Source: an uncultured Gemmatimonadaceae bacterium (lineage in GTDB: Bacteria; Gemmatimonadota; Gemmatimonadetes; Gemmatimonadales; Gemmatimonadaceae). From it: a DNA stretch of 8,450 nucleotides. Both the position numbers and the translations under genes were made by a program. The notes under the pieces were generated by a model. That model saw only the letters and a program-made list of their open reading frames with translations, made no database searches and was not told the DNA's origin. The DNA lies in contig CATPBN010000056.1 in NCBI GenBank assembly GCA_955652635.1, positions 1 through 8,450 on the forward strand, read 5' to 3'. Shown here in pieces: positions 1-5,389 of the stretch (the stretch's first letter is position 1; the number at the start of each line of letters is the position of its first letter).

Positions 1-1320
1 TCGGTGATCAGTGCGGCCCGCTCGTGCAAAGCGACCAAATGGTGGTGCGACGCGTTGGTTGGACTCGCCCTTCACGTCAACGGAAATTTCGCCGCGGCAG
101 ACAGCACCTTTTCGATCGCGCTCGAAGAAATGCCTTCGCCGACGCGCTGTCACTGGGTCAATCTTTCCCCCCTTCTCGACGACGATCTGCGTGACGCGTA
201 TCGAAAGATGTCGTGCGCGCAGCGCGAGGCCGCCAACGGGCGCATCTGGTGGGTGGCAGACCCACTTTACATTACCCCGGGCAACGAGCGTCGTACCGAG
301 CACTTCTCTCGGGTGCTGCACACGGCGTTGCAACAGGACGCTGCGAACACCTACGGCTCGAGATGGGGCGGCGATCTCGCGGAGCTGACCGTACGGTTCG
401 GCTGGGCCGAAAAGTGGACGCAGGAACCCCTGGGGAGCATGCCAACGACGGAAGTCTCGGTCGCCGGACACGAGCCCGAGCCAGGATTCCATTTCTTTCT
501 GACCCAGTGGCCGCCCGACACCCTAGCGCAGATCGTTGACTCGTTGTTCGAGATCAGGCAGTCCCCACCGAGGGAGCAGTATGCCCTGCCTTACGCGCGC
601 TCCTTCACGGAACTCGATGCGCAAGTCGCGCGGTTCCGCCGGGGCGACTCGACGCGCATAGTCGCCGCCTACGACGTGAGCACGGATACGATCTTTGGCC
701 GGCACAAATTCGCTGCGGCGCTCGTCGCAATGGCGAGCGAAGCAACACCGCTCTCGATGAGCGAAGTGGACGAGTCGCCGACGAGAAACGTCCTTAGCGT
801 TTCGACGCCGTGGAAATCACAGCTGATCGGGGTGGAGTTGCTGGCGAAGGACAGCGCTGGTGCGGCTCGGTGGCGGAAGGGTTTCGGGGAGATTCCGCTC
901 GATTCCGGGAAGATCAGCTTGTCTGATTTATTGTTCGTAGATGGAGGTCCGTCACTCCCCTCCGATCTGAATGAAGCCATTCCGATTGCGCACGGCGGGA
1001 CGCGATTCAGACGCGACAAGCAGGTTGGGCTGTTCTGGGAGCTTTACGGCAAAACGCCGGCGGATAGCGCTCTGCCGATCTCTCTTACCATCACTCCAAT
1101 CGACGAGGGATTTTTTCGTCGCGCGTTCAGGGCGCTGCGAATCGTGCCCAAGGTTGCGCCGCTGAATATCCGCTGGCGTGAGAATGGTGCTTCCGGTGTG
1201 CTCTCGGCGAGATCGGTGTTGCTGGATTTCTCGCTCGTGCCCGCGGGGAAATACGCAGTCAAGCTGGAGGTGGGAAATTACCCTCTCGCGGTGGCATCGC
1301 GAATCATCGAGGTTGAATAG
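1..1320 (+). CDS. Uncharacterised GWxTD/TPR-like protein, 5' end outside the window
   Basis: The reading frame is open from the first base of the window, so the GTG at position 4 is probably internal and the gene is 5'-truncated. No function is assigned. Counting from that GTG, residues 14-45 look like the end of a TPR-type helical repeat. Residues 82-141 (WWVADPLY, GNERRTEHFSRV, then YGSRWGGDLAELTVRFGWAEKWTQ) resemble the conserved block of GWxTD proteins of Gemmatimonadota, Acidobacteriota and Bacteroidota, but the exact GWxTD motif is absent. Residues 215-438 look like beta-rich domains, with VGLFWELYGK at 341-350 and a basic stretch at 372-383. Family members are usually exported; any signal peptide would lie upstream of the window. 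The stop (TAG) is only 3 bases before the next gene, so the two are probably co-transcribed. I am confident it is a real gene and only moderately confident of the family likeness. Confidence 0.8.
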   Translation, partial: SVISAARSCKATKWWCDALVGLALHVNGNFAAADSTFSIALEEMPSPTRCHWVNLSPLLDDDLRDAYRKMSCAQREAANGRIWWVADPLYITPGNERRTEHFSRVLHTALQQDAANTYGSRWGGDLAELTVRFGWAEKWTQEPLGSMPTTEVSVAGHEPEPGFHFFLTQWPPDTLAQIVDSLFEIRQSPPREQYALPYARSFTELDAQVARFRRGDSTRIVAAYDVSTDTIFGRHKFAAALVAMASEATPLSMSEVDESPTRNVLSVSTPWKSQLIGVELLAKDSAGAARWRKGFGEIPLDSGKISLSDLLFVDGGPSLPSDLNEAIPIAHGGTRFRRDKQVGLFWELYGKTPADSALPISLTITPIDEGFFRRAFRALRIVPKVAPLNIRWRENGASGVLSARSVLLDFSLVPAGKYAVKLEVGNYPLAVASRIIEVE

Positions 1321-1323
1321 CAA

Positions 1324-1686
1324 ATGGACTCTTCTGTGTGCATCGCCAACATCGGCCCGCGCGAGCGCCGCAAACGACTCGTGTTCGGAATGGTGACGCT
1401 TGTCGCAAGCGTCGTCATCTCTTTCTTGTTTGTTTTCTATGGTGTGCGCCCCGTGCTAAGGCTGCCCCTGTTCATCCCGCTTTTTGTCGGGGCGCTGGGG
1501 TTCTTTCAGTACCGGGATCGAACGTGAGTAAAGCTCGCGTCGCGCGGTCAGCGCGACATGGATGCCGGTCCTCAACCAATCGCTGACAAGGCAGAAGCGG
1601 ATCAGGTTCGCCGGCAGGCGCAAGCGGTTTACATAAAGGCGTTCATCTCAGCCGCAATCCTTACCGCGCTCGCTCTCATTCAGTAA
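1324..1686 (+). CDS. Probable small membrane selenoprotein; TGA at 1525-1527 read as selenocysteine
   Basis: ATG at 1324 opens 67 codons up to an in-frame TGA (1525-1527). The same frame then stays open for 52 codons to TAA at 1684-1686, giving 120 residues if TGA is decoded. Predicted parts are a basic N-terminus with Cys6 and RERRKRL (13-19), membrane segments at about 19-40 and 47-61, FFQYRDRT then Sec68, VKLASRGQRDMDAG (69-82), a charged helix at about 87-105, and a third membrane segment at 106-119. I recall small membrane proteins with a KTC-V-x-LAxRG pattern at this place, with Cys where TGA stands here; that is memory, not a search result. A SECIS-like hairpin follows the TGA. The downstream half has no ribosome binding site of its own, which argues for one gene. 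Possible ribosome binding site GAGG at 1309-1312 is somewhat far away. The 3-base gap suggests coupling to the preceding gene. Function is unknown; Cys6 and Sec68 would lie on the same (probably cytoplasmic) side, suggesting redox or metal chemistry. Alternative: a TGC-to-TGA nonsense mutation or sequencing error, leaving a 67-residue fragment. Confidence 0.66.
1525..1557 (+). promoter_or_regulatory. Putative bacterial SECIS element downstream of in-frame TGA
   Basis: The TGA is followed by 11 bases and then a perfect inverted repeat: GTCGCGC (1539-1545), loop GGTCA (1546-1550), GCGCGAC (1551-1557). The apical loop begins 18 bases after the TGA and starts with GG. Bacterial SECIS elements bound by SelB are hairpins inside the coding region shortly after the UGA, with a conserved G at the start of the apical loop. 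As I remember E. coli fdhF, its UGA is also followed by 11 bases, and its apical loop is GGUC at the same 18-base distance. The bulged U of the fdhF upper stem is not evident here. GC-rich DNA forms such stems by chance fairly easily, so the support comes from position and loop together. Confidence 0.62.
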
Positions 1687-1730
1687 TCTTCGAGCCATAC
1701 CGTACAGTCGTCCACACTCTGAGGAAATTG

Positions 1731-1970
1731 ATGCGCTCAGGTTTCGCTGCATTTTTTATGGGAATTGGAGGAATCTTCCTTTGCTTTTCCTTCGTGGTCT
1801 TCGTCCTCGAGACTTTAGCCAGGCGAAGCGACTCAGGCCAGCAGCTGGCGACGATGAGCGGGGTGTCAGTCGCCGCCTTCTTAGGCGGCATAATCCTGTT
1901 CGGAGTTGGATATCTGCTGAACCGTATTGGCCGTAGCCCGCGAAACGGCCCGCTCACAACAGATCGCTAG
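1731..1970 (+). CDS. Small two-segment membrane protein, function unknown
   Basis: This 79-residue protein is not recognised. The ATG at 1731 is chosen over the TTG directly before it because GAGGAA (1721-1726) lies at good Shine-Dalgarno spacing. Two hydrophobic, glycine-rich segments are evident at about residues 4-27 and 45-65. They are joined by a polar loop (ARRSDSGQQLATMSG, 30-44), and a basic tail follows (RIGRSPRNG, 65-73). The likely topology is two passes in the cytoplasmic membrane with both ends in the cytoplasm. The gene follows the candidate selenoprotein gene by 44 bases on the same strand and may share its transcript. Its TAG stop sits inside the CTAG at 1967-1970, which also contains the stop of the convergent sigma factor gene. 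Confidence 0.7.
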   Translation: MRSGFAAFFMGIGGIFLCFSFVVFVLETLARRSDSGQQLATMSGVSVAAFLGGIILFGVGYLLNRIGRSPRNGPLTTDR

Positions 1971-3220
1971 ACCCGCGAATCCAGTTCCACCAGCCGTCGC
2001 TCCAGAAAGCGGCGCTCCGGTTCCTGGGTAACCAATTCCAACGTACGCCTGTAAGCAGCCATCGCGTCGCTGATTCGTCCCAGCCTGCGACATAGCTCAC
2101 CTCTAGCGGCGTGAGCCGGGTAGTAATCCTCCAGCTCTCCGTTTTTCAAAATCTTGTCAATCAGCTTGAGCCCCGCCTCCGGGCCATCGCGCATCGCGAT
2201 TGCCGCCGCGCGGTTCAGCTCGATTACTGCCGAGGGCTCCGCCTTCAACAGCAAGTCGTACAACGCCACGATCTGCGCCCAATCGGTCGAGGCCGCATCG
2301 CGCGCTTCCGCGTGCACCGCCGCGATTGCAGCCTGCAGCGAGTACGGACCGATACGCCGGGACGTTAGGGCGCGCTCGACGAGCGCGATTCCTTCCTGAA
2401 TTTGCTCGCGATCCCAGAGCGACCGGTCCTGATGCTCGAGAAGAATGAGATCGCCCAGCGATGATGTGCGTCCCGCGCGACGTGCTTCGTGCAGCAGCAT
2501 TAGCGCGAGAAGACCCGTTGCCTCTGGCTCGGGCAACAGCTCGACGAGCAGGCGTCCCAGTCGGATTGCCTCGGCGGACAGGCTTTCTCTCGTGAGCTGT
2601 GGTCCCGCCGAAGCGACGTACCCCTCGTTAAAAACCAGATAGATCACGTGCAACACGCTGTCGAGCCGATCGGGCAGATCGCGGAGCGACGGAATTTCGT
2701 ACGGGATTCCCGCGTCGCGTATCTTCGACTTGGCGCGAACGATTCGCTGCGCCAACGTGGGCGCAGGCGTCAGGAAGGCGCGAGCGACTTCTTCCGTCGT
2801 GAGACCGCACACCTCACGCAGCGTTAGCGCGATTTGCGCATCGGCACTCAGCGCAGGGTGGCAGCAGGTGAAGATGAGGCGAAGGCGGTCGTCCTCCACC
2901 CCCTGTTCGGGCTGGTCAGGCGTCTCGCTCGCCTGCAGGTGGTCGAGAATCTCTCCGTCGGCTGATTCGAACCTCGCGTTCCTGCGCAGGCGGTCGAGTG
3001 CCTTGAACCGTCCGGCTGAAATCAGCCATGCACTCGGGTTGGAAGGAATTCCCTTTTCCGGCCACTGCTCCACCGCCGTCGCGAACGCGTCATGGAGCGC
3101 CTCCTCCGCCAAATCGAAATCGCCGAGGAGGCGTATCAGCGTTGCGAGCACACGGCGCGAATCCGAGCGATATATCGCATCCACTCTGTCGCGCACATGC
3201 GCAGCAATGTCGTCCTTCAT
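1967..3220 (-). CDS. ECF42-group RNA polymerase sigma factor with C-terminal TPR-like extension
   Basis: The 417-residue protein is an ECF sigma factor that directs RNA polymerase to a small regulon. Region sigma-2 spans about residues 20-82 (LIRLLGDFDLAEEALHDAF at 28-46, AWLISAGRFKALDRLRR at 64-80). Sigma-4 spans about 112-168, with the helix-turn-helix around LTLREVCGLTTEEVARAFL (132-150). The remaining 250 residues are the long extension typical of ECF42 (COG4941): YLVFNEGY (194-201), LWDREQIQEG (268-277), GPYSLQAAIAAVHAEA (291-306), AVIELNRAAAIAM (331-343), a TPR-like block around 366-396, and the terminal EPERRFLERRL (400-410). In this group the extension replaces an anti-sigma factor and is needed for activity. 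The ATG at 3220 gives the normal length. The gene lies 20 bases after the DGPF gene, its standard partner, and is almost certainly expressed from the same promoter. It is classified with high confidence; the inducing signal is unknown. Confidence 0.95.
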   Translation of the reverse strand: MKDDIAAHVRDRVDAIYRSDSRRVLATLIRLLGDFDLAEEALHDAFATAVEQWPEKGIPSNPSAWLISAGRFKALDRLRRNARFESADGEILDHLQASETPDQPEQGVEDDRLRLIFTCCHPALSADAQIALTLREVCGLTTEEVARAFLTPAPTLAQRIVRAKSKIRDAGIPYEIPSLRDLPDRLDSVLHVIYLVFNEGYVASAGPQLTRESLSAEAIRLGRLLVELLPEPEATGLLALMLLHEARRAGRTSSLGDLILLEHQDRSLWDREQIQEGIALVERALTSRRIGPYSLQAAIAAVHAEARDAASTDWAQIVALYDLLLKAEPSAVIELNRAAAIAMRDGPEAGLKLIDKILKNGELEDYYPAHAARGELCRRLGRISDAMAAYRRTLELVTQEPERRFLERRLVELDSRV

Positions 3221-3240
3221 TCAACTATTGCGTCCGACTA

Positions 3241-3597
3241 CTACGCCTGGATGCGCTCCACGATCGGCCGCACTTCGATCGCGCCGCTTCGCGCCGACGG
3301 AATGCGCGAGGCCACCTGGATCGCGTCGTTCAGATCCTTCGCCTCGACGAGGTAATAGCCCCCAAGCTGTTCCTTCGTCTCGACGAATGGGCCGTCAGTG
3401 GTCGACACCTTCCCGTTGCGCGAGCGCACGACGGTGGCGGTGTGACTGGGTTGAAGCTGATTGGCTCCAACGTACTGCCCGCTCTTCTTGATGCTGTCGC
3501 CGAACGCCGTGTACTCGCCCATGTACTTGTCCTGCAGATCCTTCGGGAATTTCGCCCACTCACTCTCGTTGTCGTAAATCAGGCACAGGTACTTCAT
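3241..3597 (-). CDS. DGPF/YCII-family protein, partner of the ECF42 sigma factor
   Basis: This 118-residue protein belongs to the YCII-related (DGPF) family. It starts with the characteristic MKYLCLIYDNE. The family signature DGPF is at residues 68-71, followed by VETKEQLGGYYLVEAKDLNDAIQVASRIP (72-100) and GAIEVRPI (105-112). His52 in SHTATVV is a conserved-type polar position. The frame is open back to 3804, but the ATG at 3597 is clearly the start: it matches the family N-terminus and is preceded by GGAGGAGGAG (3601-3610, minus strand). DGPF proteins have a ferredoxin-like alpha+beta fold; their biochemical role is unsettled, though relation to YciI suggests a small enzyme or ligand-binding protein. 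It is the first gene of an operon with the ECF42 sigma factor and is its expected regulatory target. Confidence 0.95.
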   Translation of the reverse strand: MKYLCLIYDNESEWAKFPKDLQDKYMGEYTAFGDSIKKSGQYVGANQLQPSHTATVVRSRNGKVSTTDGPFVETKEQLGGYYLVEAKDLNDAIQVASRIPSARSGAIEVRPIVERIQA

Positions 3598-3600
3598 ATG

Positions 3601-3610
3601 CTCCTCCTCC
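3601..3610 (-). promoter_or_regulatory. Strong ribosome binding site of the DGPF gene
   Basis: Read on the minus strand this is GGAGGAGGAG, followed by CAT and the ATG at 3597. It fixes the start of the DGPF protein at MKYLCLIYD and excludes the 69-codon upstream extension of the frame. Confidence 0.85.
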
Positions 3611-3637
3611 GAATGGTTGGAATAAACCTCTGCGAGT

Positions 3638-3665
3638 AGTCGTTCGGAGAGAGGGCATTTCGACA
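3638..3665 (-). promoter_or_regulatory. Candidate ECF42-dependent promoter (TGTCGA-N17-CGA)
   Basis: On the minus strand TGTCGA (3665-3660) is followed, after 17 bases, by CGACT (3642-3638). From memory, ECF42 promoters in Streptomyces have TGTCGA at -35 and a CGA- or CGT-type -10 at usual ECF spacing. The site would start transcription near 3630, leaving a leader of about 30-35 bases that contains the strong ribosome binding site. TGTCGA also occurs by chance inside genes of this window (for example near 2660 and 6197), so the support comes from location, spacing and the adjacent sigma gene. Confidence 0.6.
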
Positions 3666-3736
3666 TGCCGCGAATTCCTGGGTGAATCTCGAACAAATGC
3701 AACTGAAGACTACCGGCCGGGGGCGGTATGCGGGCC

Positions 3737-3757
3737 GGCTGGGGGCTGCGGGCTGCA
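3737..3757. repeat. Three imperfect 7-base direct repeats
   Basis: GGCTG occurs at 3737, 3744 and 3751, exactly 7 bases apart, within GGCTGGG, GGCTGCG and GGCTGCA. The block lies in the intergenic region between the divergent DGPF and adenylate-forming enzyme genes. It could be a protein-binding site or simply GC-rich low-complexity sequence. Confidence 0.3.
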
Positions 3758-3773
3758 GTTGAGCCGGGTACTA

Positions 3774-3785
3774 CGTCATTTGACG
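3774..3785. promoter_or_regulatory. Inverted repeat CGTCA-TT-TGACG, possible operator
   Basis: Perfect 5-base arms (CGTCA at 3774-3778, TGACG at 3781-3785) are separated by TT, forming a 12-base dyad about 75 bases upstream of the plus-strand gene at 3859. TTGACG (3780-3785) could be a -35 element, but no convincing -10 lies 16-18 bases downstream. It may be an operator for the divergent region; the evidence is the symmetry only. Confidence 0.3.
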
Positions 3786-3816
3786 CATAGAGTCCTTTCG
3801 GCAATGGGGCGATTGT

Positions 3817-3835
3817 GGAGCTGTAACAAAGCTCC
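3817..3835 (+). repeat. Hairpin-forming inverted repeat before the PaaK-like gene
   Basis: GGAGCT (3817-3822) and AGCTCC (3830-3835) form a perfect 6-bp stem with the loop GTAACAA. It ends 23 bases before the ATG at 3859 and upstream of the GGGGGA ribosome binding site. It could be a leader hairpin stabilising the mRNA or an operator. No T tract follows, so it is not a convincing terminator. Confidence 0.35.
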
Positions 3836-3858
3836 TAATCACCAAAACGGGGGACCCA

Positions 3859-5376
3859 ATGAATCTCGACCAACGTACCCGACCGACTATTAAAGAGCGC
3901 CTCGAGTTTGCCATGCAGGCGCCCTGCGATTGGATACTCAAAGCGTCCTGCGTCAAATACGCGACGTTCCTCGCGATGTTCAAGCTCTTGCCGCCCAGTT
4001 ATCTCGCGTGGGCGTCCCGCGTCAAGGCGCGCAAGGCCTACTACCGCGCCCTCCGCAAGGTGCCTGCGTATCGCCAGTTCCTTCGAGCCGAAGGCGGTCT
4101 GCGAGTCCCCGAAACGGATAAGGAAAACTACATCAAGCCCTACGAGACGAGTGCCCGCTGCGTCGGTGGCTCCTTCCTCAATGGCCGCACGATGATCGAC
4201 GAGTCATCGGGCTCTACCGGCACTCCGTACAACTGGGTCCGCAGCGAGAGAGAGCGCCACGAGAGCCACACCTTCGTCAGTTATTTCGCGACGTACTGCT
4301 ACGGACGCGACCCATGGATCACCATTAACGGCTTCAGCATGGGCGCGTGGGCTACCGGGATCAACATGGGGATCTCGCTGCAGAAGAACGGGATCGTCAA
4401 GAACACCGGCCCTGACATCGCAAAAATTCTCCACACCCTCCGATTTTTCGGCCCGGAACACACGTACCTGATCACTGGGTATCCGCCGTTTCTCAAGCAT
4501 CTCATCGACGTTGCCGATGAGGAAGGCTTCCCCTTCGAGAAGTACAAGCTGTATGGACTCGCCGGGGGCGAAGGCATGTCGGAGGGACTCCGCGATTATC
4601 TGCTCCGACGCTTCACCAAGGTCTACAGTGGTTACGGTGCGACAGATCTGGAGATCGGCATCGCCGGCGAGACACCGATATCGGTCGCCATCCGGCGGCT
4701 TGCCCGCGAGCGTGAGGACGTAAAGCTCGCGCTGTTCGGTTCCGATTCCCGCCTGCCGATGGTCTTTCAGTACAATCCCGTCATGCATCACGTCGAGGTG
4801 AATGAGAACGACGAAGTGGTGTTCACCATCTCCCGCAAGTCCCTCCTGTCGCCGCGCATTCGGTACAATGTCCACGACCTCGGCGGCGTTCTCACCAGTG
4901 ACGAGATGGCGGAGCGGCTCGCTTCGGTCGGGGTGGACATCGAGCAACTCCGACGCGATCACGGTGACGGCAACGTGCGCCTTCCCTTTCTGTGGATCTT
5001 CGGCCGGCGCGACTACACGATCAGCGTCATGGGCGCGAACATCTATCCGGAAGACATCGAGCAGTGTCTGTATCACGATACCGCGCTGGCCGAGATGACG
5101 AACTCGTTCTGCCTCTCCCTGGCGGAGAGCCCGAACGGCGACGTGCGCCCGCGCTTCCTGTTCGAGGTTTCGAGAGAGCCAGACGCGGATCTCGCTCGTC
5201 GCTTTTCGGCATCGATCCTTTCGCGCCTGGTCGAATTGAACGCGGACTTCCGTGAAGCGTGGCGGGAATATCCGCAGACTCTCGTCCCCGAGATCCAGCT
5301 GTACCGCCTTGGCGAAGGTCCATTCGCGGCCGATGCGGGAAAGATCAAGCAAGCGCGCTTGCTGCCAGCTGCCTGA
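3859..5376 (+). CDS. PaaK/CapK-like adenylate-forming enzyme (AMP-dependent ligase)
   Basis: The 505-residue protein belongs to the ANL superfamily, in the branch of phenylacetate-CoA ligase and CapK-like proteins (COG1541). Such enzymes activate a carboxylate with ATP to an acyl-AMP and pass it to CoA or another acceptor. Visible motifs are the phosphate-binding loop SSGSTGTP (116-123), GYGATDLE (258-265), NVHDLGG (337-343) with the ribose-binding-type Asp340, the hinge FGRRDY (381-386), MGANIYPEDIE (391-401), and a C-terminal lysine candidate at K495 or K497 (DAGKIK, 492-497). The order is intact, so it looks active. It is somewhat longer than typical PaaK (about 430-450 residues), mostly through an N-terminal extension of about 80 residues. 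The ATG is supported by GGGGGA at 3849-3854. The exporter gene starts 13 bases downstream, so they form an operon. The substrate is unknown; an acyl or aryl acid destined for an exported lipid is plausible. It is probably cytosolic. Confidence 0.88.
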   Translation: MNLDQRTRPTIKERLEFAMQAPCDWILKASCVKYATFLAMFKLLPPSYLAWASRVKARKAYYRALRKVPAYRQFLRAEGGLRVPETDKENYIKPYETSARCVGGSFLNGRTMIDESSGSTGTPYNWVRSERERHESHTFVSYFATYCYGRDPWITINGFSMGAWATGINMGISLQKNGIVKNTGPDIAKILHTLRFFGPEHTYLITGYPPFLKHLIDVADEEGFPFEKYKLYGLAGGEGMSEGLRDYLLRRFTKVYSGYGATDLEIGIAGETPISVAIRRLAREREDVKLALFGSDSRLPMVFQYNPVMHHVEVNENDEVVFTISRKSLLSPRIRYNVHDLGGVLTSDEMAERLASVGVDIEQLRRDHGDGNVRLPFLWIFGRRDYTISVMGANIYPEDIEQCLYHDTALAEMTNSFCLSLAESPNGDVRPRFLFEVSREPDADLARRFSASILSRLVELNADFREAWREYPQTLVPEIQLYRLGEGPFAADAGKIKQARLLPAA

Positions 5377-5382
5377 GAGGAG
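5377..5382 (+). promoter_or_regulatory. Ribosome binding site deciding the MMPL start
   Basis: GAGGAG directly follows the TGA of the upstream enzyme and lies 7 bases before the ATG at 5390. It shows that the exporter starts at 5390 (MRTLIQLALRRP) and not at the upstream in-frame ATG at 5252, which lies inside the adenylate-forming enzyme gene. Confidence 0.8.
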
Positions 5383-5389
5383 ACACTCC

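Noticed and set aside
1525..1527. TGA read as Trp through an alternative genetic code
   Set aside because: TGA is a true stop of the PaaK-like gene at 5374-5376, followed at once by the next ribosome binding site. TGG is used normally for Trp.
1524..1586. GTG start overlapping the TGA (GTGA), as in coupled genes
   Set aside because: It encodes only 20 low-complexity basic residues and ends at 1586, with no Shine-Dalgarno sequence and no sensible protein.
1558..1686. A separate 42-residue membrane protein starting at the ATG at 1558
   Set aside because: It has no ribosome binding site, its start falls directly after the hairpin, and it lies in the same frame as the 67-codon gene with no other stop between. 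It is better explained as the C-terminal part of one protein.
2730..3639. Two long plus-strand frames (2730-3491 and 3028-3639) opposite the sigma and DGPF genes
   Set aside because: Both overlap well-supported minus-strand genes, are rich in Arg and Ser, and show no domain.
3598..3804. N-terminal extension of the DGPF protein to 3804
   Set aside because: The family starts at MKYLCLIYD and the strong ribosome binding site is directly before 3597. The extension is low-complexity and covers the promoter candidate.
5252..5389. Upstream start of the exporter at 5252
   Set aside because: It lies inside the PaaK-like gene; the ATG at 5390 has a good ribosome binding site and begins the typical MMPL N-terminus.
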